A DNA stretch of 24,385 nucleotides from contig USBZ01000026.1 in assembly GCA_900553065.1 (NCBI GenBank), forward strand, positions 1 through 24,385, read 5' to 3'. Positions 8,115-14,874 of the stretch are shown here, one piece after another. Each line of letters opens with the position of its first letter. The first letter of the stretch is position 1. The notes below the pieces were generated by a model that was given only the letters and a program-made list of their open reading frames with translations, searched no databases and was not told the origin of the DNA. This DNA is from an uncultured Desulfovibrio sp. Lineage in GTDB: Bacteria; Desulfobacterota; Desulfovibrionia; Desulfovibrionales; Desulfovibrionaceae. The translations under genes and the position numbers were made by a program.

Positions 8115-8933
8115 CTATCCTGCAAAGCGAACCGGCTCGGCCAGCTGGCGGAGCAGCGCGGGAACGGAGTACATGGCCAGCGCGGAGCTGCGGGGATTTT
8201 CCGGCAGCGCGGCAGGACTGGTGGTTATATCGAGCGCGCAGCGGCCTGCCCGCGCCACGATATGATGCGAGGTGCCCGCCGCTTCCGGATCGGCAATGAG
8301 CCGCATACGGGTTTTCTCAGGTCCCGGTCCGGCCAGAGCCAGGGCCACGGCCACATTGACGTTGGCCGGAAAACGACGAATGGCCTCCGAGGCGGTGCCT
8401 TCAAAAAGAATGCGGGCCTCTTTGGACACCGGTTCCCTTACGCCTTCCGGAACGGACGGAAGTTCGGAAATATCGCTCAGGCCGAGGCTTTCGGGCTTCT
8501 TGATGGTGGTCAGGGAAAGGCTTTCCAGCCCCATTTCCCGCAAAGCCCGTATGCCGTCCAGTCCTGCGACGGCGCCCGAAGGAACATGAACCGGAGTATC
8601 AGCGGCCATGACGTCCTCAAGCAGCGCTTCATCCAGTACGAATCCGCCTACGCTCAGGCATACGATTTCCCTGTGCGCCGCCAGAGCCGTGCGAACAATG
8701 CCGGGCATGGCCGCGGCGCTGGCCGTTTCAACAACAAGATCACATTCCGCCATGATCTCATCGACCGTGCACGCCGGAACGTTCAATTCCCGGCCGAGCT
8801 TCTCGGCATGCTCCCGGGTACGGGAGGCGACGGCAGCAAGCTCATACAGATGCTGCATATGGTCTCTGATGTGAACGCCGAGCAGACGTCCTATGGTTCC
8901 ACAGCCGATGATGCCGATACGCTTGCGTTCCAT
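8115..8933 (-). CDS. Aspartate dehydrogenase family protein
   Basis: A 272-residue NAD(P)-dependent enzyme. An N-terminal Rossmann fold carries GCGTIG (G10, G12, G15). The second half has the aspartate dehydrogenase catalytic region: FPANVNVAVALALAG, SHHIV (His223/224), and NPRSSALA starting at N246. Family members interconvert L-aspartate and iminosuccinate/oxaloacetate plus ammonia, and some feed NAD synthesis. No nadA or nadC is nearby, so here a catabolic role with the neighbouring RidA and PLP enzyme is likelier (inference). I chose the ATG at 8933, with AGGAA upstream; the open frame runs further up, but that part is non-coding leader with a terminator in it. That terminator ends only about 20 nt before the ATG, so expression may depend on read-through. 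Confidence 0.88.
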   Translation of the reverse strand: MERKRIGIIGCGTIGRLLGVHIRDHMQHLYELAAVASRTREHAEKLGRELNVPACTVDEIMAECDLVVETASAAAMPGIVRTALAAHREIVCLSVGGFVLDEALLEDVMAADTPVHVPSGAVAGLDGIRALREMGLESLSLTTIKKPESLGLSDISELPSVPEGVREPVSKEARILFEGTASEAIRRFPANVNVAVALALAGPGPEKTRMRLIADPEAAGTSHHIVARAGRCALDITTSPAALPENPRSSALAMYSVPALLRQLAEPVRFAG

Positions 8934-8954
8934 GCGACAAATTCCTGCGCTGAG

Positions 8955-8992
8955 AATAAAAAGAAAGGCCGCGCTCCCGAAGGAATGCGGCC
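8955..8992 (-). terminator. UUCG-loop intrinsic terminator just before aspartate dehydrogenase (possible attenuator)
   Basis: On the minus strand GGCCGC (8992-8987) pairs with GCGGCC (8972-8967). An inner C(UUCG)G tetraloop closes the hairpin, and TTTCTTTTTATT follows at once. It looks like a full intrinsic terminator. The aspartate dehydrogenase ATG is at 8933 and its ribosome site at about 8941-8946, so there is almost no room for a separate promoter after it. Confidence 0.8.
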
Positions 8993-9181
8993 GGAAAGGT
9001 CTGCGATCCCGAAGTGTCTGAACCGGAAACGATCCGTGCAGGATCGCTCCCCGATACCGGACACGCCGTCCGGACTGTCTGACCTGCGCTCGGGACGGAC
9101 GTTTCCGCATGACGCGAATGCCCGTCCCCATGTGCGGCATTCTCCCGAACGGGGATGCTGAACTTTGCTGATAAACCGGAC
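8993..9181 (-). promoter_or_regulatory. Structured leader between ridA and aspartate dehydrogenase
   Basis: About 190 nt of non-coding DNA rich in inverted repeats. On the minus strand there is CGATCC (9046-9041) with GGATCG (9035-9030) around a 5-nt loop. The same CGATCC can instead pair with GGATCGC at 9009-9003, so two exclusive folds are possible. CCGGAC and GTCCGG around 9057-9073 form another stem. Upstream ATGCGG (9110-9105) could compete for the terminator's CCGCAT. I do not recognise a known riboswitch class; a regulatory role is inferred from the conditional-terminator geometry. Confidence 0.4.
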
Positions 9182-9559
9182 TTACAGCACGGCCACAGCT
9201 TCGACTTCCACGCGGGCACCCTTGGGAAGAGCGGCCACGGCCACGCAGGAGCGGGCGGGAGCGTCGGAAGAGAAGGTTTCGGCGTACACGCTGTTGACGG
9301 CCTGGAAATCGGCCATGTCGGTCAGGAACACGGTGGTCTTCACCACGTTTTCAGGAACGGCACCGGCGGCGGCGAGCACGGCCTTCATGTTCTGCAGCGC
9401 TCTGGCGGTCTGTTCCTTCACGTCATCGGAAACCAGTTCGCCGGTGGCGGGATTCATGCCGATCTGACCGGACAGGTACAGAACATTGCCCGCCTTGATG
9501 GCCTGAGAATACGGACCGATGGCGGCAGGAGCATCGGCAGAGAAAATAACGTTTTTCAT
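9182..9559 (-). CDS. ridA: RidA (YjgF/YER057c/UK114) enamine/imine deaminase
   Basis: A 125-residue protein of normal RidA length. It has the family's IGPYSQAI (14-21), LYLSGQIG (27-34) and the C-terminal RSCVAVAALPKGARVEVEAVA block, with the substrate-binding Arg103 and Glu120 (Arg105 and Glu120 in E. coli). RidA trimers hydrolyse reactive enamines and imines released by PLP enzymes such as threonine/serine dehydratase. Here it sits in the same regulon as a fold-type II PLP enzyme and an aspartate dehydrogenase, which fits detoxification or use of such an intermediate. AGAGGAAG precedes the ATG. It starts 24 bp after the OsmC stop codon and is surely co-transcribed with it. Confidence 0.95.
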   Translation of the reverse strand: MKNVIFSADAPAAIGPYSQAIKAGNVLYLSGQIGMNPATGELVSDDVKEQTARALQNMKAVLAAAGAVPENVVKTTVFLTDMADFQAVNSVYAETFSSDAPARSCVAVAALPKGARVEVEAVAVL

Positions 9560-9583
9560 GACAGCTTCCTCTTGGCTATGGAA

Positions 9584-9994
9584 TTACTTTTTCCAGTTGA
9601 ACTTGAACACCTGTTCCACATCGGGATGCAGGCTCAGGTGAACAGGGCAGGTGTGGGCACAATGCTCGATGGCCGCCTTCTGACGGGGCAGATATTCTCT
9701 GTCGGGCATGTCGAAGGTGATTTCGATCTTGCCGATGCGACGGGGATCGGCGCTCATGATCTTGGTGATTTCGATGGAGGTTCCGGTCACGTCGATGTCA
9801 TGGGTCTTCGCGTAGATGCCGATAATGGTCATGCAGCACGAAGCCAGAGCGGTCGCGCAGAGATCGGTGGGAGAGAAGGCCTCGCCCTTGCCGTTGTTGT
9901 CGACCGGAGCGTCGGTGACGATCGTCGTTCCGCTCGCGATGTGGGTGCATTCCACGCGCAGATCGCCAAGGTACACAGCTTTCATGTTTGCCAT
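9584..9994 (-). CDS. OsmC/Ohr-family protein (proximal copy)
   Basis: A 136-residue OsmC-fold protein with canonical cysteines: Cys53 (ALASCCMTI) and Cys116 (HTCPVHLSL), the peroxidatic and resolving positions of OsmC. It probably acts as a cytoplasmic thiol peroxidase or on another electrophile. I chose the ATG at 9994 because AAGGAG is 9 nt upstream. The in-frame ATG at 10003 abuts that AAGGAG with no spacing, and ATG 9985 is too far. It is the first gene of the leftward arm and lies just downstream of the CTGTCGACAG operator. Its pairing with RidA suggests protection against or disposal of a reactive intermediate (inference). Confidence 0.88.
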   Translation of the reverse strand: MANMKAVYLGDLRVECTHIASGTTIVTDAPVDNNGKGEAFSPTDLCATALASCCMTIIGIYAKTHDIDVTGTSIEITKIMSADPRRIGKIEITFDMPDREYLPRQKAAIEHCAHTCPVHLSLHPDVEQVFKFNWKK

Positions 9995-10057
9995 ACCATC
10001 CATCTCCTTGTTGGTGAGTAATGTTCCTGAATTCAGGCTAACGCGATTTCGTTCAAT

Positions 10058-10067
10058 TAGTCAACAG
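10058..10067. promoter_or_regulatory. Degenerate second GntR-type half-operator
   Basis: TAGTCAACAG is a near match to the CTGTCGACAG palindrome 14 bp away. Its complement supplies TTGACT (10064-10059), a plausible -35 for the leftward OsmC-RidA transcript, with a weak TTAGCC -10 after 17 nt. Binding here would block that promoter. Confidence 0.35.
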
Positions 10068-10071
10068 TTTA

Positions 10072-10081
10072 CTGTCGACAG
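10072..10081. promoter_or_regulatory. Predicted GntR operator of the leftward arm (CTGTCGACAG)
   Basis: A perfect 10-bp palindrome about 80 nt upstream of the proximal OsmC start and 60 nt past the GntR stop codon. The TGTCGACA core recurs only in the divergent control region at 11448-11511, among the intergenic regions I read. FCD-type GntR regulators bind short GT...AC palindromes of this kind (family knowledge). Confidence 0.65.
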
Positions 10082-10140
10082 ATAAAAAATAGCGTATTTC
10101 TCTCCCAAAAGCACGAAACTCACGCCCATGATCCCGCGGG

Positions 10141-10842
10141 CTACTCGACGAAGCGAGCCTTCTTCGACTTGACGCCATGTTCCGCCGGCACCTCGCAGTG
10201 CTGAGCCAGACGTTCGGCGGATTCGGCATAGTGTTCGCGCACCGTTCTTTCGATGCGTCCGCGATCGCCGGAACACAGCGCATCATAAATCCGGCTGTGT
10301 CTGTCGTACAACTCTTCCGGAGTATAAAGATTACGCCACTGCTGATACATCAGAAATTTGGAAATCACTCGGCTGGAACGGCTGGCCAGAGTCCGGAGCA
10401 GAGGATTTTCCGAAAGCGAAAGAATGGTCTCATGAAACTGACTGCCCAGCGTAGCCTGCTCCTCCGAAACCGTCGCTTCGTTTCTTGCCTCACGCATCTG
10501 CTCAAGCAGAGCAGCAAGCTTGCCGCGCACATCCTCAGGCAGACCGTCTGCGGCATTGCCGGCGGCCGTGCCCTCCAGCAGACCGCTCAGCTCGTAGCTG
10601 TTGCGGATGCCGTCCGGAGTAAGTATGGTCACGCATTTGCCGCGCTTGGGATGCGTCATGAGCAGGCCCTCAGCTTCCAGCTGATAAAGAGCCTCTCTTA
10701 CCGGTGCACGACTGATGCCGCATTCCTCGGCAAGACCTGCCTCTCCCACACAATCTCCCCCGCGCAGCTTTCCGTTTCGGATACGCTGCCTGATGAGGCG
10801 GGCAACCTGCTCTCTGTATGTCTGTTTGCTGAACTGCTGCAT
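10141..10842 (-). CDS. GntR-family (FadR/FCD subfamily) transcription regulator
   Basis: A 233-residue regulator. The N-terminal winged helix (about 8-75) contains the GntR HTH VGEAGLAEECGISRAPVREALYQLEAEGLL at 32-61. The C-terminal all-helical FCD domain (about 85-215) keeps metal/ligand histidines in QFHETI, YDRHSRIY and VREHYAES. FCD regulators usually sense carboxylic or amino acids and repress catabolic operons. I chose the ATG at 10842, with GGGAGGAG upstream; an ATG at 10866 lacks a ribosome site. It lies 55 bp after the YbaK-type gene and between the two arms that share the TGTCGACA palindrome, so it is the likely local repressor, including of itself through the divergent promoter (inference). 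Confidence 0.92.
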   Translation of the reverse strand: MQQFSKQTYREQVARLIRQRIRNGKLRGGDCVGEAGLAEECGISRAPVREALYQLEAEGLLMTHPKRGKCVTILTPDGIRNSYELSGLLEGTAAGNAADGLPEDVRGKLAALLEQMREARNEATVSEEQATLGSQFHETILSLSENPLLRTLASRSSRVISKFLMYQQWRNLYTPEELYDRHSRIYDALCSGDRGRIERTVREHYAESAERLAQHCEVPAEHGVKSKKARFVE

Positions 10843-10897
10843 TGCTCCTCCCTTATAGTAGCACAAGAAACGCTATAGGCCATCCATGGTGCTGCCG

Positions 10898-11404
10898 TCA
10901 AATATCTCGTGACGCCGTGCTCTCCAGATTCCCCACAATAGGCGACACCACGTGAAAAGCCTGCGGCGATACCGCAACAATCACGCCACGTCTGCCGGCG
11001 TTGACGAAAAGTTCCGGCATCTGCATGAGCGTTTCCTGCATGAAGACGGGAATATCCGTTTTCAGCCCGAACGGACAGATCCCTCCCGGCCTATATCCTG
11101 TCAGCTCCCATGCCACATCAGGAGCCGAAGGCGCAAGATGACGAATTCCGGAAAGTCTCTCCAGCCTGTGCAGGGAAACGCGCCTATCCCCATGCATGAG
11201 CACCATGACGGCCCGCAAACGTTCTCCGCTCTCTCCATTGTCGAAAACAAGACTCTTCACCACGGCATGCTCGTCAAGGCCGAGCTTGAGCGCCGCATCA
11301 CGCGTGCCTCCCCGCTCAACATAGGCATAATCCAGACGCATGGCGGGAATGCCTGCAGCCTCCAGAATCTGTAACGCCGGAACCGGCTTTTCCTCTTCTT
11401 TCAT
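10898..11404 (-). CDS. YbaK/EbsC-type aminoacyl-tRNA deacylase
   Basis: A 168-residue single-domain protein of the YbaK/ProX family. It has the conserved lysine strand HAVVKSLVF (Lys50) and the GYRPGGICPFG loop (103-113) that line the editing pocket. Family members remove wrongly attached Cys, Ala or similar amino acids from tRNA, or deacylate free aminoacyl-tRNA. GGGGG lies upstream of the ATG at 11404. It is divergent from the PLP-enzyme gene across a 166-bp region with two operator palindromes and probably shares a transcript with the downstream gntR. A trans-editing role against a non-standard amino acid handled by this locus is an attractive but unproven idea. Confidence 0.9.
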   Translation of the reverse strand: MKEEEKPVPALQILEAAGIPAMRLDYAYVERGGTRDAALKLGLDEHAVVKSLVFDNGESGERLRAVMVLMHGDRRVSLHRLERLSGIRHLAPSAPDVAWELTGYRPGGICPFGLKTDIPVFMQETLMQMPELFVNAGRRGVIVAVSPQAFHVVSPIVGNLESTASRDI

Positions 11405-11447
11405 GGTTGAATCCCCCTGACGATAGTGATTTCATTTTTTTTCATGA

Positions 11448-11457
11448 TTGTCGACAG
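11448..11457. promoter_or_regulatory. Predicted GntR operator in the divergent region (TTGTCGACAG)
   Basis: Same TGTCGACA-type core as at 10072 and 11502, 44 nt upstream of the YbaK-type start. It lies where the leftward promoter of that gene should be and 54 bp (about five helical turns) from the next copy, a spacing that could allow one looped complex (inference). Confidence 0.6.
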
Positions 11458-11473
11458 AAATCCGTCACAAATA

Positions 11474-11503
11474 TTGACATGATATTTTCTTATTCCATAT
11501 ACT
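11474..11503 (+). promoter_or_regulatory. Sigma-70 promoter of the PLP enzyme/peptide importer operon
   Basis: A perfect -35 TTGACA (11474-11479) and -10 TATACT (11498-11503) are separated by 18 nt. The start codon is 68 nt further on. The -10 box overlaps the operator palindrome at 11502-11511, so repressor binding would exclude RNA polymerase. Confidence 0.8.
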
Positions 11504-11511
11504 GTCGACAA
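11502..11511. promoter_or_regulatory. Predicted GntR operator overlapping the -10 box (CTGTCGACAA)
   Basis: Third copy of the palindrome. It shares two bases with the -10 box and covers the expected transcription start, a classic repressor position. Confidence 0.65.
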
Positions 11512-11570
11512 AGAAGTAACACATCGTCCTCGTTCATGATCCATAACCGTTTCTTACTCAGGAGAGTAGT

Positions 11571-12815
11571 ATGAACGCCAAATGCTCCGGACTTGTCTGC
11601 CGCGACTGCGGGACAAAACTTGCAGAGTCTGAGTTTTCTCTGACCTGCCCGAAATGCGGTGCCCCTATGCGGGTAGAATTTCCGGCCGAATCCATCAGAG
11701 AAGCTCTGAAAGATGGTATGCCTGCCTATGATGCCCGTTCCTACCTGCATCAGTGGCGTTCCATTCTGCCCATCTCCGACGACTCCCTCATTGACCGTGT
11801 GAGCCTCGGCGAAACGGAAACGCCGCTTCTGCGCTCCAACCGCTACGGTCAGGAAAGAGGCATTTCCGACCTCTACTTCAAGGTGGAACAGGGCCCGACC
11901 CTTTCCCTTAAAGACAGAGGCACCTCGCTCTGCGTGCTGAAGGCCATCGAACAGGGCTGCCACACCGTGTGCCTGTCCTCTTCCGGAAACAACGCCGCCA
12001 GCATTTCCGCCTACGGTTCCCGCGCGGGTCTGCGTCCCGTGGTCTTCGTGCAGAAGCAGGTTTCCGCCGCCAAGATCTTCAAGAGCCTCGTGTACGGCGG
12101 AACCGTCATCCGCATCAACGGCGACATGGCCGCCGCCAGCCGCATCTGCAAGGACATGGTGCAGGAAAAGGGCTGGTATCAGTGCGGCGGTCCCAACCCC
12201 TACCGCGTTGCCGGCAAGCGTACGTTCGCCTACGGCATCGTGCAGCAGCTCGGCCGCGCTCCCGACACCATTCTCATTCCCTGCGGCGGCGGCGCCGGCA
12301 TGGTTGCCGCCTTTGACGGCTTCTCCGAAATGCTGGCTGCGGGCATCATCGACCACATGCCCCGCATCGTCGGCGTGCAGCTTTCCGCCTGCAATCCCAT
12401 CGCCACAGCGTTCCGCGAAGGCAAAGACACCGTTGTGCCCATCGAAAAGAAGCCCTCGCTTTCCGACGCCATCATGAACAACAATCCCCACTGGGGCAAA
12501 TACTGCCTGCAGGCTGCCCGCAGCACCGGCGGCACCATGCTGGAAGTGACGGACGAAGAATTCGTCCGCACCATCCGCGAACTCGGCCGCAAGGAAGGCC
12601 TCTTCGTGGAACCCGCCGGCGCCGTTACCGTGGCCGCTCTGGACAAGCTCATCAAGATCCCCGGTTTCGAACAGCCCGGCGTGACGGTGTGCAACCTGAC
12701 CGGACACGGCCTGAATGCTCCTCAGGTCGCCACCAGCGACGACGAATATCCCGACGTCATCGAACCTACTATCGAAGCCGTGGAAGCCAGACTGCAGAGC
12801 ATCGGCCAGCTCTGA
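11571..12815 (+). CDS. Threonine synthase-like PLP-dependent enzyme (fold type II)
   Basis: A 414-residue enzyme. An N-terminal zinc ribbon carries Cys10-x-x-Cys13 and Cys26-x-x-Cys29. The PLP Schiff-base lysine is Lys114 in TLSLKDRGTSL. The substrate loop is SSSGNNAAS, the phosphate-binding loop PCGGGAG, and the C-terminal motif LTGHGLNAPQ, all as in threonine synthase relatives. The family catalyses beta/gamma replacement or elimination on amino acids (threonine synthase, cysteate synthase, dehydratases). No homoserine kinase or dehydrogenase gene is nearby. The gene heads a peptide-import operon in one regulon with RidA and aspartate dehydrogenase, so a catabolic lyase or dehydratase is likelier than threonine biosynthesis (inference). 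AGGAGAG precedes the ATG; the promoter is the strong box pair at 11474-11503. Confidence 0.9.
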   Translation: MNAKCSGLVCRDCGTKLAESEFSLTCPKCGAPMRVEFPAESIREALKDGMPAYDARSYLHQWRSILPISDDSLIDRVSLGETETPLLRSNRYGQERGISDLYFKVEQGPTLSLKDRGTSLCVLKAIEQGCHTVCLSSSGNNAASISAYGSRAGLRPVVFVQKQVSAAKIFKSLVYGGTVIRINGDMAAASRICKDMVQEKGWYQCGGPNPYRVAGKRTFAYGIVQQLGRAPDTILIPCGGGAGMVAAFDGFSEMLAAGIIDHMPRIVGVQLSACNPIATAFREGKDTVVPIEKKPSLSDAIMNNNPHWGKYCLQAARSTGGTMLEVTDEEFVRTIRELGRKEGLFVEPAGAVTVAALDKLIKIPGFEQPGVTVCNLTGHGLNAPQVATSDDEYPDVIEPTIEAVEARLQSIGQL

Positions 12816-12954
12816 TGCCCTTCAAGGAAACATGCTTTTCCGGCATTAAAAACAGAAAACGCATGTCCGCTCCCCGCCGATCTCCCTCGGACGGCGGACG
12901 GACGTGAGTACAAATGGATTTGGGCGAACCTGCCATCACACCTAGGAGGTTAGT

Positions 12955-14538
12955 ATGATCAAACTGTCCTGGCTCCTCACCCCTGTCATGATCCTGACTC
13001 TGGGCATGGGCGGAACGGCCCTGGCCCGGGACTTCGTCATCGGCGTGCAGAGCATTGCGGAAACTCTCGATCCGCATGACTCCATGGCCGGTCAGGGTTT
13101 CGACTACCGCGGCCATGTGTACGATTCCATCGTCTGGCTGGACGGCACGGGCAATCCCAAGCCCGGTCTGGTCACGGACTGGAAATGCGTTGATCCCTAC
13201 ACCTGGGAACTGACCGTCCGCTCCGACGTGAAGTTCCACAACGGCGCTCCCCTCACCGCCGAGGACATCGCGTTCTCCCTGTGGCGCACCTGCAACGTTC
13301 CCGGCACGGACAATCCCATGTCCATCGTCGGCAACCTGGTCAGCGAGCGCATCGTCGTTTCTCCCACCAAGCTGATCCTGAAGACCGCTACTCCTCAGCC
13401 TATTCTGATGCGGTACATGGGCCTTGTTCCCGTCGTCTCCAAGGCGGTCGGTGAAAAGCACATGGAAGTCAACGACTATAATACCGGCGTGGCCAGTATC
13501 GGCACCGGCCCCTACAAGCTGAAGGAATTCGTCACCGGTCAGCGTATCGTTCTGGAACGCAACGATGACTACTGGGGTGAAAAGCCTGCGTGGGAAACCG
13601 TGACGCTGCTCAACATCGAAAAGCCGGAAAGCCGTGTGTCCGCCCTGCTCGCCGGTGACGTGGACCTCATCAACGAAGTGCCTGCCGAACAGATTCAGAA
13701 TCTGGACAGCAATAATGCCGTCAAGGTATGGCGTGCCAAGTCCACCCTGTTCCGCTTCCTGATCATGGACCAGTTCACCGACTCTCCCTCGGACATGACC
13801 GACAATGACGGCAAGCCCATGACCAAGAACCCCTTCAAGGATCACAGGGTCCGTCAGGCCATCTCCCTGGCCATCAATCGCGAAGCTCTGATCCAGACCG
13901 CTCTGGAAGGCCTCGGCATTCCCGCCGGCCAGCTGCTTGACGAAGGTTTCACCGGTGTGGATCCCACCCTGAAGCCCGACACCTACAACCCCAAGGAAGC
14001 CAAGCGCCTGCTCACCGAAGCCGGCTATCCTGACGGTTTCAGAGTTGTGCTCCACGGCTCCTCCGGTCACTACTACAATGCCCCGCAGGTTGTGGAAACC
14101 ATCGGTCAGATGCTGGCCCGCATCGGCATCAAGACCACCATCGAAATCCATCCCCGCGCGGAATACTCCAGAGCCGGTCGTCGCTTTGAATACAGCTTCG
14201 CCCTGTTCGGCTGGGGCGTGAACGTGGGCGAAACCAGTGAATCCATCATGGCTCTGCTCATGACCAACGATCCCAAGACCGGTACCGGCTTCGCCAACCG
14301 CGGCCGTTACTCCAACCCCGCCGTAGATGAAGCCGCCCGCGTGGCTCTCGCCGAATTCGAGCCTGAAAAGCGCGACAAGCTGCTCGCCAAGACCGTTCGC
14401 ATCGCCATGGAAGACTACGGCATCATGCCTCTCTACTTCGGCATGGGCGTATGGGCTTCCAAGGCCGACGTCAAGTTCGATGCCCGTCCCGACAGCCGTA
14501 CGCTGGCCATTCTGGCCACTCCGGTCGACAACAAGTAA
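12955..14538 (+). CDS. Peptide/nickel-type ABC transporter solute-binding protein (SBP_bac_5)
   Basis: A 527-residue exported binding protein. The signal peptide spans about residues 1-24 (hydrophobic core, then GGTALA before RDFVIG). The mature part starts with the family's SIAETLDPHDS strand. It has the WELTVRSDVKFHNGAPLTAEDIAFS region, GTGPYKL and FKDHRVRQAISLAINREAL, all typical of DppA/OppA-like proteins. It captures peptides or similar solutes in the periplasm. AGGAGG lies just before the ATG. It follows the PLP gene by 139 bp with no clear terminator and is followed by a long hairpin and then the permeases, so its message may accumulate above theirs. The ligand cannot be read from sequence; the downstream peptidases favour a di- or oligopeptide. 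Confidence 0.95.
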   Translation: MIKLSWLLTPVMILTLGMGGTALARDFVIGVQSIAETLDPHDSMAGQGFDYRGHVYDSIVWLDGTGNPKPGLVTDWKCVDPYTWELTVRSDVKFHNGAPLTAEDIAFSLWRTCNVPGTDNPMSIVGNLVSERIVVSPTKLILKTATPQPILMRYMGLVPVVSKAVGEKHMEVNDYNTGVASIGTGPYKLKEFVTGQRIVLERNDDYWGEKPAWETVTLLNIEKPESRVSALLAGDVDLINEVPAEQIQNLDSNNAVKVWRAKSTLFRFLIMDQFTDSPSDMTDNDGKPMTKNPFKDHRVRQAISLAINREALIQTALEGLGIPAGQLLDEGFTGVDPTLKPDTYNPKEAKRLLTEAGYPDGFRVVLHGSSGHYYNAPQVVETIGQMLARIGIKTTIEIHPRAEYSRAGRRFEYSFALFGWGVNVGETSESIMALLMTNDPKTGTGFANRGRYSNPAVDEAARVALAEFEPEKRDKLLAKTVRIAMEDYGIMPLYFGMGVWASKADVKFDARPDSRTLAILATPVDNK

Positions 14539-14874
14539 TTCGTCATTGAACCCTCTTCCGGCCGGTCTCTTCTCCGGCCGGAAGAGGCCATCATCCCGGT
14601 TTTGTAGCCGCTGTCCGTACGCGACGCTTCAAGCGGCGCCGCCCCCGAACCGCTCCGTCCATCCGGTCGGAGCCGTCAGGAACGCGGGATTCTTCCCCCG
14701 CCCGCGGAAGAAACGAACTTCCGCCCCGAGTGTGCCTCAACGCAGAAGCATGCCGGCACACCAGGAAAACCTGCACAGATACGCGTTACGAAACCCCGGT
14801 TCGACGCAGGCCGGCAACCATGCCCCCTCCGCGTAGCCGGTATGCTCCAACCCGATCCTGAGGGGGATGCATAA
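14539..14874. other. Gap between binding-protein and permease genes
   Basis: These 336 bases hold no gene. They contain the 14-bp hairpin at 14552-14587 and a second inverted repeat, GTGTGCC (14730-14736) with GGCACAC (14755-14761). GAGGGGGAT before 14875 is the ribosome site of the permease. No new promoter was recognised, so the permeases are probably read through from upstream. Confidence 0.5.
14552..14587 (+). other. Long GC-rich stem-loop after the peptide-binding-protein gene
   Basis: Perfect 14-bp arms CCTCTTCCGGCCGG (14552-14565) and CCGGCCGGAAGAGG (14574-14587) around an 8-nt loop, starting 14 nt past the stop codon. No U-tract follows (the next T-run is TTTT near 14600). It is a partial terminator or an RNA-stabilising 3' end, which would give more binding protein than permease. 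Confidence 0.75.

Noticed and set aside
11571..12815. Calling the PLP enzyme thrC (threonine biosynthesis)
   Set aside because: The fold and motifs fit, but the neighbourhood is catabolic and under a GntR operator; the reaction cannot be read from sequence alone.
12860..12905. Possible terminator between the PLP enzyme and the binding protein
   Set aside because: CCGCCG and CGG-rich repeats can pair only imperfectly and no T-tract follows, so I treat the two genes as one operon.
12769..14151. Long minus-strand open frame (460 codons) opposite the peptide-binding protein
   Set aside because: It is the antisense shadow of a GC-rich gene: His/Gly/Asp-rich translation, no ribosome site and no family motif. 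The plus-strand gene has a signal peptide and family motifs.
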